Assembly: GCA_032433765.1 (NCBI GenBank)
Contig: JAVIAB010000159.1
Location: 3,202,342 to 3,266,341, forward strand
Length of the DNA stretch: 64,000 bases
Direction of reading: 5' to 3'
DNA from: Megaustenia siamemsis
Taxonomy: Eukaryota > Mollusca > Gastropoda > Stylommatophora > Ariophantidae
Shown here: positions 1 through 11,614 of the stretch, piece by piece
How positions within the stretch are numbered: position 1 is the first letter of the stretch
Layout: each line of letters starts with the position of its first letter
Notes under the pieces: model-generated
Seen by the model: only the letters and a program-made list of their open reading frames with translations
The model's database searches: none
Told to the model about the DNA's origin: nothing
Program-made: the position numbers and the translations under genes

Positions 1-633
1 AGGTTCATCAATTATGAGGAGCAAGTTATGTGTGTCAGCTGGAGGGATAAAAAATCCAAAAAGCCCTGCCAATTGGTGACAACACATGGGAGTGTCACAT
101 ATGAGGTCAGAAATGAAGGTAGGAGTCAAGTCAGGAAGCCATCACCCATCAATAGCTACAACCACTCAATGAATGGATGTGACAGAGTAGACCAGATGAT
201 CTCATATTATGGGAACCACACAAGGAAGACAGTCAAGTGGTGGAAGAAAATATTTATGTGGATAATTGAGATCACACAACTCAATGCTCATATTTTATAT
301 AACATGAGCCGCCCTAACACTGAAATGCCTATGCCTTCAGATTTCAAGGAGCTGCTTATTTATGATTTGTGTAGCATAGTAGGAGCAGAGACACCTATTC
401 CTAACAACCTTCTTCAAGTTGATTTATCCAAGTCGGGGAAAAAATGGAACATGAAGCCGCAGAGATATCAGGGTGCCATCCATCTCATTGATTTTGATGG
501 GAAAGACCTGCAGTGTGTTCATTGTTCGGAGCAGCGGAAAGTAAGAAAACGAAGCAGCTATTATTGTACAGGTTGTCCGGATAAGCCACATCTGTGCGCT
601 AAAACATGCTTTAGGGAATATCACACACAATAA
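1..633 (+). pseudogene. piggyBac (PGBD4-like) transposase, C-terminal part, cut by window start
   Basis: The frame is open from base 1 to the TAA at 631-633. It encodes the end of a piggyBac DDD transposase, the enzyme that cuts and pastes the element at TTAA sites. The pair of Asp codons in CDRVDQM (181-183 and 190-192) corresponds to the third catalytic Asp and its neighbour. The tail (about 511-633) is Cys/His-rich, CVHC...CTGC...HLCAKTC, the cross-brace zinc-binding domain that binds the element ends. Compared with copy B, this copy keeps a Gln codon at 277-279 where copy B has a stop. The N-terminal two thirds lie outside the window, so overall integrity is unknown. Confidence 0.9.
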
Positions 634-1148
634 GTACATATGTGTCAATAAAAATAATAAACTTGACTTGTAAATAGTATTGTTGTGATGTAAAAAAATT
701 TGAAAATTTTTTATTCTTGGATCATTTATAAAAATGTGCATAATTTTGTTATTTGTGGACATAAATTCATCAAATAAACTGTATTTTAGAGGAATTTGGA
801 TTATGTTGTGTAATATTTCAAGACAAATGGATAGCAACACATGTCTGGATGGAAATGGGTAAGTGAAATACAATATTTTCAATTTAAAATTATCTACCTT
901 GAATATTTCTTTTTTTAAATATAACTATTCCTTTAAATAATGACATATCAGATATATATTGCTATTTTCATTTTCTGTATCCATTTCCCTTTCCAGTGAT
1001 ATATAATACATGCCACATTTATCTCAATTATTGTGTGAAGTAGTCAAATGAAAAAGGAATATGGTAAAATTTCTGGAAACAGGAAAAAAAGTCGAGTTTT
1101 CTGGTCCAAATCTGAAAATTCCTGTTTCCTGTTTTGGTCCTGAAAGAG
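1..1148 (+). mobile_element. piggyBac element, copy A, 3' part
   Basis: The transposase 3' part is followed by an AT-rich 3' untranslated region and a terminal inverted repeat ending CCTGAAAGAG at 1148. A TTAA follows at 1149-1152, as expected for a piggyBac right end. The 5' end would lie left of the window; the equivalent copy B shows the whole element (41933-44560). It sits inside a minus-strand RTE-B LINE that resumes at 1153. Confidence 0.88.
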
Positions 1149-1152
1149 TTAA

Positions 1153-1316
1153 CTGTCCCTGGTATTCTCAACATTCTTCTGTAAATCCACATTTCTACAG
1201 CCTCCAGTGATTTTCTTGTCTGTTGTCCCATTGCCCATGATTCACATCCATATGTTAAAACTGGTTCTACATAACATTTAAGAACTCTTTTTTTTGTTTC
1301 TATTGTCAAAAATAGT
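1153..1316 (-). mobile_element. RTE-B LINE, middle fragment (copy A)
   Basis: Read on the minus strand it encodes ETKKRVLKCYVEPVLTYGCE and then EMWIYRRMLRIPGTV, the post-RT C-terminal region typical of RTE-like LINEs. It stops at the piggyBac TTAA on one side and at the RTE-A insertion on the other. Joined across RTE-A, the minus-strand frame runs from AFQKMRNIL at 4497 onward into LFLTIETKK here, showing one original element split by insertion. Confidence 0.85.
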
Positions 1317-1485
1317 GTCATAAGACGAATATGGCAGACCACCATGAAAGAGATTGGAGCCTAATCACAAAACACTCCAAAGAAAGCCATGGAGAGAAAT
1401 TTTAACTATTGTTTTTAAAAATTAAAACAATTATAATATAATATTATATGTTATATATATAATATTAAAACAATATAAATTAAAA

Positions 1486-4449
1486 ATAGCTACATGGAAT
1501 GTTAGGACCGTATACTAACAAGGTAAATTAGAAAATCTAATGGTAGAAGCAGAGTGATTAAACATAGACATCTTAGGCATATCAGAAACAAGATGGAAGG
1601 AAAGTGGATACATACATGACGATAAATATATTTATATATTCAGGTAACACAAAAAAACATCAAAGAGGAGTAGGCATTCTAATAAAACGAGAGCTACAAA
1701 AATATATAAATACCCACTGGACATACAATGAAAAGATTACACTATTAAAAATGAAGGTAAAACCATTCAACATAGCAATAATACAGACATACGCACCTAC
1801 TCAAGACTATACAGACGAACAAACATCTAAACACAGTTATGAAGCAAGTGAAATCATCAGACATCTTGATTATAATGGGTGATATGAACGCTAAAGTAGA
1901 AAAATGTAAATATAAGACCATTATAGGAAATCATGGTCTAGGAAAAAGGAATAACAGAGGAGAAAGATTAATACAATTTTGTGAAGAAAACAGACTGATA
2001 ATATGCAACACCTTCTTTGAGCAAGAGAAAAGAAAATTATACACATGGAAAAGCCCTGGAGACAGGAAGAGGAATCAAATAGATCACATAATGATAAAAG
2101 ACAGATTCAGGAACAGTGTCAAGAAGTACAAAACCTACCCAGGAGCAGATATTAATTCAGACCACAATCCTGCGTGCTGAAGTCGGATGTGTTGGGCCGA
2201 AAGGCGCAAATATAACAGTTATACTGCAAACCACAACACAACGTATACACGCCCACTTAACGTCCTTTTAAGGACTGATGACAAAGAGGAATTCTACAGT
2301 CTACAAATACTCTAGTCATCGGGCGAACGCAAGCAAGCAAGCAGACCACAATCCTGTAATGATAAAAATGAAAATCAAATTAAAGAGAAACAAACAAAAA
2401 ACTAATTCAGCAACACCAATAGATATAACAGCGTTAAACCAGAAAGATGTAAAAGAAACTTATACTGTACAAGTAAAGAACACATATCAGAAGCTGCTAG
2501 AAGAGGGGATTGAGCAGTACAGAAGAGAAAATCCTGAGGAAAAAGTCACAACAAAATGGCAATGCATAAAAATCAGCATACAAGAATCCTGCAACACCTT
2601 GTCCAAAAAGGAAAGTAACAAAAAACAAAAATGAATGACTGACAAAATCTTAGAAAAAATGGAAGATAGAAGACAAGCGAAAAACACTGCCCGATACAAG
2701 GCTATAGACAATGAAATACGAAGAATGTGCAAAAAAAAACAAAAGAAGTCAAAACTATGGAAAGTAAACAAAACTTAAGAGAGATGCACACATAAATAAA
2801 GGGAATGACTAATAAAGACAAAAAAGCTGCAGGAAACGGATGAATTACAAACAAAGAGGGAAGAATGCTAACAGACAACAAAGATATAATAGACAGATGG
2901 CAAGAATATATAACAGAATTATTTCATGACGAAAGGGACAAAAAGCCAGACAACTAACTTTTATAGTACATACAACTATAAAATCCTGAAATCTGAAGTA
3001 GAAAAAGCTATAAAAACAATGAAAAAGGGAAAAGCAGCAGGACCTGACAATATACAGATAGAGGTGATATGGGCTCTAGAAGAGTTTGGCATCGAAGTGA
3101 TCACATACATATGCAATGACATATACCATACAGGATACATAGCAAGTGATCTAAAAACATCAACTTTCAATGCATTGCCTAAAAAGAATGGTGCAGTTGA
3201 ATACAGTGACTTCAGAACAATAAGCCTAATGAGCCAGATAACAAAAATTTTACTAAAAGTTATACAGGGAAGGATTCAGAATAAAATCAATACTGAATTA
3301 GATGAGCAACAATTTGGATTCAGGAAAAACAATGGGACAAAAGAAGCCATATTCTGCATGAGAACATTGATTGAAAAGGTACACAGAAGTAAACAAACCA
3401 ATATATGCCTGCTTTATAGACTACACCAAAGCTTTCGGTAGAATACACCATAACCAACTTATAGACTGCCTAAAGGATATAAATCTAGACGGCACAGACA
3501 TACGACTAATATGTAATTTGTACTGGGAGCAAACAGCAATAATAAAGTATAACAAGGAGAACTCTACACCCATGTACATAAAAAGAGGAGTAAGACAAGG
3601 ATGCATCCTATCACCAAGCTTGTTCAATCTATACACTGAGCAAATCTTTAAAAACATCTCAGAGATGCCAGGCCTAAACATTAATGGAAAGATAATCAAT
3701 AACCTAAGATATGCTGATGATACAGTTCTACTAGCACAAAATCCTAAAGACCTACATTAATTGCTTAATGTGATAAACATAACAAGCAAAAAATGTGGAC
3801 TAGAAATGAATATCAAAAAGACTAAAACTATGATCATAAACAAAGAAAATTCTCAAGACCTACAATTAAATATCACAGTTAAGGGAATAAATACATTTGG
3901 AGACAGTCCAGAGCTACAACTACCTGGGACATACTATAACCAATGATGGAAAATGTAAAATTGAAATAAACAAAAGAATAGATATGGTAAAAAGTAATTT
4001 TAATGCCATGAAAAATATACTAACAACAAAATAAAATAGCAGGGCTGAAACTAAGAATGGCAAAATGTTACATCTTTTCAATATTCCTGTATGGTGCAGA
4101 AACATGGACATTAGACAAGAAAACAGAACAGAAAATTGAAGCATTTGAAATGGGGATTTATAGAAGAATAGGTAGAATTGGATGGAAAGAAAAGATAACA
4201 AATGATGAAGTTTTAAAACAACTGAAAATAAAAAGAGAACTACTAAATACAATTAAAACAAGACAAATGAAATTTGTGGGGCATGTTAAAAGACACAAGA
4301 GCCTACTAAAAGTAATATTGGAAGGGAAAATACAAGGTAAAAGAGGCAGAGGCAGACCAAGACTAACATGGACGAGTAACATCAAAAGATGGACAAATTT
4401 ATCTATGACAGCCTGCACCATCAAAGCAAGAATCAGAGTAGAATGGTGA
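1486..4449 (+). pseudogene. RTE-A endonuclease/reverse transcriptase, decayed
   Basis: The single expected polyprotein is broken into several frames. Endonuclease pieces lie at 1486-2172 (with a stop inside the VRTVY...QGKLEN stretch), linker at 2342-2634, and RT at 2926-3441 and 3371-3760, with KGKAAGPDNI, FGFRKNNGTKEAIF, FIDYTKAF, GVRQGCILSPSLFN and NNLRYADDTVLLA (YADD catalytic box). The C-terminal tail is at 4057-4449 (YGAETWTLDKK, GKIQGKRGRGRPRL). The Asp usual after KAF is Gly here (KAFGRIHH), while copy B has KAYDRIHH. A 169-bp insert at 2173 also splits the endonuclease from the linker. Confidence 0.85.
2158..2356. mobile_element. 169-bp SINE-like insertion with 15-bp target duplication (copy A)
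   Basis: CAGACCACAATCCTG occurs at 2158-2172 and again at 2342-2356, flanking 169 bases (2173-2341) that interrupt the RTE-A frame. The perfect 15-bp duplication marks a retrotransposition event. The insert contains the palindrome-like GTCCTTTTAAGGAC and ends in a short AAGC repeat. I see no tRNA A/B boxes. A related stretch may occur near 61787-61817. The identical insert is in copy B (45588-45756), so it predates the duplication. Confidence 0.75.
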
Positions 4450-4496
4450 TCCATGGTAGCCAACCTTCGTTGCGGAGAAGGCACTCGATGATGATG

Positions 4497-5488
4497 AGTA
4501 TATTCCTCATTTTTTTGGAAAGCTGTTTTTGTCTGAGCCATTCTGCATCTCACCTCTGTTGTACAACTACCATCGGAGGTTACCTTTGTTCCCAGATATT
4601 TTAAATTCATATACCTGTTTTAATATTGTTCCACTTGTCTTTATTTTGCACTGAGACGATGTCTTTTTCTTTGTTGTTACCATTGCTTCTGTCTTTTTGC
4701 TATTAGTATTAAGGCTGAGTCCCTTATTTTTGCTTTCTTTCACTATAATGTCTAACATTTCGAGTAACTCTTTTTCACTGTTAGTGATTAAGACTGTATC
4801 ATCAGCATACCTTAGATTATTTATATTATGACCTCTAATTGTTATTCCAAGCATGCACCTTATGGATCTTAATATGATCTCACTATACATATTAAACAAA
4901 TCTGGTGACAGCACACAACCTTGCCTATCACCCTGTTTTATTTGTTGAAACATTACCAACTGGTTTCCAGTTCTTATGGCCGCTGTTTGTTGCCAACACA
5001 TGTTCTTTATTATTCTTAGATCTTTGCTATCTACGTTTATGCTTTCTAAAATTGTGATTATTTCTTGGTGCTTTACTTTGTCAAATGCTTTGGTATAATC
5101 TATGAAACATTGGTAAAGATCTGTTTTCACCTCTATGGCTCTTTGTACTAGAGATCTTATGATGTATATGGCATTGCTTGTTCCTTTATCTCTAACAAAA
5201 CCACACTGTTCATCACAAATTTCTGGTCTGATTTTGTTTCGCACTCTTCGCATGATGATTCTTAGTAATATCTTAGTCATGTGACTCATAAGGCTTATTG
5301 TGTGATGATCACATCACATTCAATCGCACCAGATTTCTTTGGTAGGCTGCTTTGAATATTGATTTGAGCAAGTCATTTGGTATATATCTGGTGATGTAGA
5401 TACCATTCAATATTTTTATTATTATTTCTATTTCAAAATCACCCATGGCTTCAATCTCTTCTTTAGTTATATTAACTGGTCCAGGAGA
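4497..5488 (-). mobile_element. RTE-B LINE, 5' part with RT domain (copy A)
   Basis: Minus-strand RT of a second RTE-like family, open from 5289 down to 4567. Visible motifs are CGFVRDKGTSNAIY, FIDYTKAFDKVKH (motif A), a QGDRQGCVLSPDLFN block and NNLRYADDTVLI (YADD). In the block before QGCVLSP, Val is Asp here (GDRQG) while copy B keeps GVRQG. A frameshift separates it from KSIFKAAYQRNLV upstream. The 5' end is removed at 5488 by the copy A deletion. Confidence 0.85.
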
Positions 5489-5510
5489 CTTGTCTTTATT
5501 TGTTAAAATG

Positions 5511-6147
5511 TATAACTACCATCTATCTATCTATTGACCTTTCGAGCCGTAACCGGCCCATAGGGCGTAGACCAAGATACACCTTCTCCTATATGAATTT
5601 TTTCTCTAGCAGTTTTCTTTTAAAGATATTTTATCAAATCTCGCCATCTGTCTCTGTTCTGTGCAAGCAGTTCTATCTCATTGAGGGAGCCGACTCCTGC
5701 TGCTCTTGCCTCTCTCATCAATGTTCTTCTCAGTGTCTCCCTGGGTCTTCCTCTTTTTCTCTTACCTGTTGTTTCCCATATGAGGGCTTGCTTTGCTATT
5801 CGATTATTATCTCTTCTCATCACATGTCCAACGTATGACCATCGTCTTTTCTTTATTACTGAAGATATTAGTGGTTGATTGGCGATTTCTCTAATTTCCT
5901 CGTTTGTTTTGAATTCGTTCCATGCTATACCAAGTATTTTCCTTAGACATTTATTTTCGAATGCGTTCAACTTTGTTTCTATATCTCTTGTTGTTTTCCA
6001 GCTTTCACACGCATACGTAAGGGTTGATAGTACATTTGATTTGAATAGCCTAAGTTTTGTGTTTGTGCTAATGAGTTTTGATTTCCACAACTTTTCAAGG
6101 CTTCTGAAAGACATTGCTGCTTTAGCTATTCTGATTATAACTACCAT
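5511..6147 (-). mobile_element. LINE-C 3' end with 12-bp target duplication (copy A)
   Basis: A 5'-truncated LINE-C (element 5523-6135) flanked by TATAACTACCAT at 5511-5522 and 6136-6147. The minus-strand reading frame ends WRDLIKYL and includes KSNVLSTLTYACESW, WSYVGHVMRRD and TTGKRKRGRPRETL. The 3' untranslated end carries a conserved block containing GGGCCGGTTACGGCTCGAAA and a (GATA)n tail, seen on the plus strand as CTAT repeats. This family is the most frequent LINE in the window. Confidence 0.9.
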
Positions 6148-6734
6148 GGTGTTTATAAAAAATATATCTCACTGAACTCCTCATTTTGGCCTATTTTAAA
6201 TGCTTTCCTTTCATTAACTTAATGCAGTTATTTATTTACTTCTAAATTTATAAATGATTTTTCAGACCTACAATACCCAACAACACTTGGGCTGAAAGTG
6301 AATAGGGACTCATAGCTGACCATTTGTATCAGGTTCAAAGAACAACAATTAGTTGAGATCCTAATCAACCTAGGCCCCAAATCTAACCAGTCTGGACAAA
6401 CAATTAGGGATTTAAGAGGAAAAGCAACCATCTACCAAAAATGTCCTAAAGTTTCATGTGGTGTTCCACTGCTTGGCATGAAAGGGACTGTCTCAATGTC
6501 CATATTTTTCTTGACCATGTGAATATTTTGTAAAAAGTATATATTATTGTCAGCACCACACCAATCATATTCTTACATTCCTCTGGAAAAAATACATTTA
6601 TCTCACTTAAAAACTGGCAGAGAACTGAAGTTAGCTGGTCTATTTTATGTTCATATCAAAATGTTTTTTCTTAATCACCAACATATTCTTCAAACATTGA
6701 GAGTTGTAATTGTATACCTAGTACAAGTGGAATG
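6148..6734. other. Unassigned spacer (copy A)
   Basis: AT-rich sequence with no recognisable coding region, RNA gene or tandem repeat. It is matched by 49779-50365 in copy B. Short open frames here look like chance. Confidence 0.6.
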
Positions 6735-8485
6735 ACACAACTTACAGAAGTCAGACAGATTTTATACTAGGAGAAAACACAACAAGGAAAGAGTATCTGA
6801 CAGGAAAGCTGTTCCTAATATCACAGATGACAGAGGAAAGAAAGTAAGAAGAGCACAATTTGGTGGAATTACACAAATAGTGAAGCAGTTAAAGAAAAGA
6901 AGAAAGTATTTAAGGATTGGAGGAAGAAGAAGAACCAAGAACAATATGAAAAATATGCCTTAGTTGAGAAAAAAGCTAAGATCTTAATCAAAGAAGCAAA
7001 GCAAAAAACCTGGACAGAATTCAGACAAAAGATGAGCTGCAACATCAAGACAGCCCCAAGAGATTTCTATAAAATATTAGAAGCAACAACTGCAAGAAAA
7101 GAAAAACATGATCCCACTGAATTCATAAATGACAGAGATAAACAACCAATATCAAAAACTAACATGTGCAAAAGTGATGGAAAGAATATTTCAGATATGT
7201 AAGAATATTTCAAGAGTATTTAACATGACACCAACTACCAATGAATAATACAACAAAACCCACACAAGAATGCACAAACACTATATCAAACATTATGAAA
7301 GAGAAAATAAAGGAAGAAAAAAAATAAGCACCAAGAAATAAAGGACTGGAGTTAGACAACATATCAGCAGAAATAATAGCAGCAGCAGCACGAGAAACAG
7401 GAGTTACATAGCTGCACAGAATATTCATTGCAGCATGGCAACAACAGTAAACTCCGGAAGACAGTCAAGAGGCAATCTGCATCTTGATCCAACCCATGCC
7501 ATTACACCTCATTGGACTTGAAGCATATTTTGCTATCTATAATATCTTGCTACACAGATCACTTCAAAGTTAAATCAGGTGTAAGACAGGTTTGCGTACT
7601 ATCCCCCCTACTGTTTATTTTATTACATACATGGACCATATATGCAAGCTAGCCAACCCATCAGAGACAGAGGAGATCAATGAGCTTTTATTTGCAGACG
7701 ATCCGGCAATAATACATAAAACAATAGAAGACCTACAAGAACACTTAAACAAACTCAACAGCTCAGGCACAAAATACAACATGAAAATCAACATCAACAA
7801 AACAGAAGTCATGAATGTCGCCAAAAATAAACAGAACATCAACATAACTATAGAAGGCAGATAACTAAAACAAGTAGATGAATTAAAATACTAATACCTA
7901 GGAAGTATAACGACAAACGATAATTCTCAAACAGCAGAGATAGAATCAAGATGCAACAAAGCTTATCAAATCATTGGACAGTTATCACCACTATTGTCCA
8001 ACAAGGAAATAACTCTGGAGGCAAAACAAGCACTATACAACACAGTCTTCATCCCAACGTTGTGCTACCAATGCCAGACCTGGACCCTAGATGCAAGAAC
8101 AATAAGTAAAATAACCTCTAAAGAGATGAAATGTGTTAGGCGAATGACAGGAAACAGTCTGAGAGATAGGAACAGAAATGAAGAATGGAGAAAAAAGTTA
8201 GGAATAGCCCCCGCCATAGAATATATAAGGAAACAACAGATAAAATGGTTTGGCCACGTGACAAGGCAGAAAGATCAAAACACAACGAGCCTTCAACAAA
8301 CGTTGTGAGAACACGAGACTCAAGGGTCGACCACGAAAAAGATGGGTCGATAGAATATATTAGAAGCACTAGGAAACATAACAGCAGCAGAGGCGAACAA
8401 AAGAGCAAAAGGCCACAAATTATATTGCCCCTCGGCCTCAAACGCTGAAAGGCAGATGAGGAAGGAAAGAAGCAGAAGAATAGAT
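6735..8485 (+). mobile_element. LINE-E non-LTR retrotransposon, decayed (copy A)
   Basis: Plus-strand remnant of another LINE. A linker region (KNQEQYEKYALVEKKAK) is followed by degraded RT with NELLFADDPAIIH (FADD catalytic box) at about 7680-7730. The C-terminal tail reads LCYQCQTWTLDARTISK, CVRRMTGNSLRDRNRNEEW and IKWFGHVTRQK (7994-8308), and then, after a frameshift, a KRAKGHKLYCPSA-like end. Several stops interrupt the frame, so it is inactive. It ends in a purine-rich GAAGGAAAGAAG stretch. A third, internally deleted copy is at 52946-53203. Confidence 0.8.
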
Positions 8486-8640
8486 ATCTTGTAAAAATAT
8501 TGTTTCCGGTTGTTTCCAAAATGGAGGAATTATTTTTCTCCGGCTTGGTATATAACCGTTGATCAGAGGTTTAACAAGCCGCTATCATAAAAACGATGTT
8601 GTTAATGAAACGTAGACTTGATACAGAATGTGTAAATTAG

Positions 8641-8985
8641 CAAAGACGATGGTCATACGTTGGACATGTGATGAGAAGAGATAATAACCGAATAGCAAAG
8701 CAAGCCCTCATATGGGAAACAACAGGTAAAAGTAAAAGAGGAAGACCCAGGGAGACACTGAGAAGAACATTGATGAGAGAGGCAAGAGCAGCAGTAATCG
8801 CCGATCGGCTCCCTCAGTGAGATAGAACTGCTTGCACAGAACAGAGACAGATGACGAGATTTGATAAAATATTTTTTAAAGAAAACTGTTAGAACAAAAA
8901 AATTCATATAGGAGAAGGTGTATCTTGGTCTACGCCCTATGGGCCGGTTACGGCTCGAAAGGTCAATAGTCAATAGATAAGATAG
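8641..8985 (+). mobile_element. LINE-C 3' end
   Basis: A 5'-truncated LINE-C beginning at CAAAGACGATGGTC and running through VGHVMRRDNNRIAKQ, the frameshifted end and the conserved 3' block to a GATA-like tail. The right border of the A/B duplication (8851) falls inside it: copy A continues into the full 3' end, copy B does not. Confidence 0.85.
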
Positions 8986-9540
8986 AAAAATATGGGTAAA
9001 GTCTGTAAAGGTCTAGTTCAGTGTCCCAAATTATTTCTGCTCAAACACCCCCTTGAACTTTCTTCAGTCGTTCTCGAATCTATCATTAGATGACCCCTGT
9101 GTTAGGTTTAGGCCTTAGGGTTTACTCGGTTGGGACACTGCTAACTAAACTCGTAAATTTCCGTGCTATGGTTGGTTGACATTGATCGACTCATTTCATT
9201 TATCATTTTTAAGATTTTCATTCTGAATCTTTTGTGAGATCTCAATTATTTCATGAGCCAGCAAGATTCTCACTAATCTCGTCCTAACTCAAGGCCTGGT
9301 ACACACAGCAACACGTCTCAATTATTTCATGAGCCATCAACATTAAGTACTCACCAATCTCGTCCTATGACCTGCCTTAATTTCCTTAAACACAGTGGCT
9401 GTATCAAGCAGCAGCTTGTTGTCGGCCTTATTACAGGAAGTGACGTAATTAACGGGACTACCAGGTGACAATCAGAAAACAAGGTTAATCACGGCTTCAG
9501 AAAAGCCAGAATAAAGCCAAACAGTTAATATCAGCGTTGG
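8986..9540. other. Spacer with a two-copy 77-bp repeat
   Basis: No gene seen. TCTCAATTATTTCATGAGCC occurs twice, starting at 9240 and 9317 (77-bp spacing), with related flanks. A stretch near 9450-9480 (GGGACTACCAGGTGACA) resembles 11056-11075, suggesting an unrecognised dispersed repeat. Confidence 0.45.
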
Positions 9541-10335
9541 TGAGGAGTGGATACCGGTGCCTACGTCATTCAAGGGGACTTTCTCATGTATTGTCACACT
9601 CGATAGGAAAAGTAGGGAACAGAACCCGGGCGTGGTTAATGCTGAGGTCAACGGTCTCATCTGCGGTAACACCGATGAGAAAGATGCAGTCATCTATACA
9701 GACGGATCTGTAAGACGACACGAAAGAAGTGCATGGGCATTTACGGCACGCTCGGCAGGCAGAATAGCCAAGGAAGACAGTGGTGCATACGTCATGACCA
9801 CGAGTAGCATGACAATGGAGGTGATGGCAGTGACCAAGGCATTCAAATGGTTAGAGTCACAAGACTACATCCACGCATGCATACTGAGTGATTCGATTAG
9901 CATGATAAAAAAGATGGAGGCGGGCTTTGTACGCATGCAATGGGTAGAGTCGTTGCAGAAATCCAAAATACGTAAGGTCACCTTTGTCTATGTCCCTGGA
10001 CATGCGGGAGTACGGGGAAATGAGAGAGCGGACAGGTTGGCTAGCTGCGCTGTCGTTGAGGACGGGCAACCAATGGATCGGGCGGACATCATCAATGCCC
10101 TCCGAGATGTGGGAAGAGCACAGGACTTCGACAAACACAGATAAACGTCACTTCTTCGGATGATGGAAATGGGAGTTAAGATGGGCACAGCCATAAATGA
10201 GAACTTGGTGGCCGTGTAAGAAGACTTATCAACCAACATAGAACTGGAGTCGTCAGTCGCTGGACACTGAGGGAATTGCTGAGGAGGGGATCTGAGCACC
10301 TATGGACATGTTCGGAGTGCAATGATGATGACCCG
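9541..10335 (+). mobile_element. I-3: I-type LINE fragment with RNase H domain
   Basis: The open frame 9557-10144 encodes a complete-looking RNase H fold: VIYTDGSVRR (first Asp), SMTMEVMAVTKAFKW (Glu), CILSDSISMIKK (Asp) and VPGHAGVRGNERADRLAS (last Asp). A C-terminal RNase H is typical of the I superfamily of LINEs, where it removes RNA from the hybrid. After the stop a decayed tail encodes LRRGSEHLWTCSECNDDD-like sequence, the usual Cys-rich end. RT is absent (5' truncated). An inverted fragment of the same family is at 11615-11885. Confidence 0.85.
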
Positions 10336-10359
10336 CAAATAACTCAATAATATCAACAT

Positions 10360-10475
10360 TTTATTTCCTCTGACGTGCATCCACGTGTTGTAAAAATCAA
10401 AGTAAATGGACAAGATCAAGAAACAGTTGACAATTTGAATCATTTAGGGTGAATTTTTAGTGACGAAGTTTCAAA
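10360..10475 (+). mobile_element. Small LINE fragment (post-RT region)
   Basis: The translation includes VKIKVNGQDQETVDNLNHLG, which matches the region just after RT in many LINEs (usually ...VDNFKYLGS). It is too short to assign to a family. Confidence 0.5.
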
Positions 10476-11094
10476 ACAAAATCGGACACCAGTAATATTC
10501 TTTATCACGGGAAACAGTGGGCGGAGCTGAGAGAGCATTTGAATTTTGAGAGTATTGGAATTGCGCGCCACAGACAGGGAGACATCTGTTGATTGTTTGC
10601 ATTTGAGTGGCAGAACAGCACGCCATATTGGCAGAATCAATTATTTGGCTATTCTAATCATATGTTACATTATGTACATAACATGAGACATGTGCCGCGG
10701 ATTCAAATTTCAACTTATAATTATTAATTAATAAAATTATTCGAAGTGATGTATTATTATTATTATACATACATATATTAATATATTATTATTATAAATA
10801 TATTATATTATTGAATGAATTATTTTATGGTTTTGAGGTTGTCAACTTTGAGGTGATTCAGTGAGAGCAAGCGTGAACAATCGAGTGAAATGTAATGTGT
10901 ATGAAAGAACAAACAGATATTACCAGCAGCGGGTCTGCTGCACAACAATCATTAAAAGAAATTAAACTTGAGGTTCAAGGAGTAGAAACCCAACGACGTC
11001 CCACATTCCCATCAGCCACAGAGTTCGCATAAAGTGATGTCACTTGTTGATACGGGACTACCTGGTGACATTCAGAGAACGAGGCCAATCTTGA
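10476..11094. other. AT-rich spacer with one small open frame
   Basis: Mostly non-coding. 10730-10820 is an ATT/TAT-rich simple stretch. An ATG-started frame of 43 codons (10901-11032) reads MKEQTDITSSGSAAQQSLKE and then IKLEV before a TAA. It has one psi-K-x-E motif like the N-terminal exons of the zinc-finger gene, but no splice donor is evident and the start context is weak. I do not call it a gene. Confidence 0.3.
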
Positions 11095-11310
11095 ACCTTT
11101 CAGCCCCGCTCGACGTCCCATAGGGCTTGTAGTGTTTCTTGCCATCATTCTCTATTCTTGGAGACATGTTCGATCTTTTCCAATAAGTCTATGGCTACAA
11201 ACTCTGTTTCTCTTATATGTGTTCTTTTCAGTATCTCTCTAGGTTTTCCTCTTTTTCTGTAGCCTGATGTTTCCCATAACTCAGCATGTTTTGAAATTCT
11301 CTGACATTGT
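11095..11310 (-). mobile_element. LINE 3' end, LINE-C relative
   Basis: On the minus strand: AELWETSGYRKRGKPREILK and then RTHIRETEFVAIDLLEKIEH, followed by a CCCTATGGGAC-like 3' block. This parallels LINE-C (WETTGKRKRGRPRETLRRTL) but is clearly a different subfamily. It is truncated at both ends. 11311-11614 to its right shows nothing I can support. Confidence 0.65.
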
Positions 11311-11614
11311 CTGAAAAGTCACCAGGTGCCGAAGTTATTGGCTTTGAGGGACCTCTTTATTACATACTTTTTTTTTGCATATCTGTTCGGTGTGCATGCC
11401 CATAGTTAGATATACACAGTTTATACGTATCTTGTACCCACCTCCCCATATTTTTGAAACCCTTCCCTTTTATTACTCACCTGACTGCCTGGTCAGTGAG
11501 ATATATAGTTGGTCACTCCGCCCGCCAAATTCTAGTTCAGTCAGTGGCTGACTAAATGGGCCTCAGGAAAGTCACCATTTTTTACTTTATTACCTTTCTT
11601 GACAATCTAGCATA

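Larger units (their letters stand above)
1317..4496 (+). mobile_element. RTE-A non-LTR retrotransposon, near full length (copy A)
   Basis: An RTE-type LINE of about 3.0 kb once the SINE-like insert is removed. It begins just after a 3-bp overlap (AGT, 1314-1316 and 4497-4499) with the RTE-B sequence it interrupts. A short AT-rich leader precedes an APE endonuclease (ATWNVRT at about 1493, ILGISETRWKESGY, then GDMNAKV and IDHIMIKDRF) and an RT. The 3' end is a short (TGA)n run, characteristic of RTE elements. Other fragments are at 11890-15541, 23274-26497 and 53569-53787. RTE elements move by target-primed reverse transcription; this copy is dead. Confidence 0.85.
1..8851. repeat. Duplicated block, copy A
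   Basis: This stretch matches 43412-52482 almost base for base in the same orientation. The offset is 43411 at the left, 43449 after a roughly 38-base net gain in copy B near 2725/46160, and 43631-43632 after a 183-base stretch that copy A lacks at 5488. Similarity ends inside a LINE-C element at 8851/52482. The left end is cut by the window, so the true block is longer. It is either a recent segmental duplication or a second haplotype assembled in tandem; sequence alone does not decide. Confidence 0.95.

Noticed and set aside
424..882. 152-codon minus-strand frame opposite the piggyBac 3' end (and its twin at 43835-44293)
   Set aside because: Antisense to a recognised transposase; no homology or splice context.
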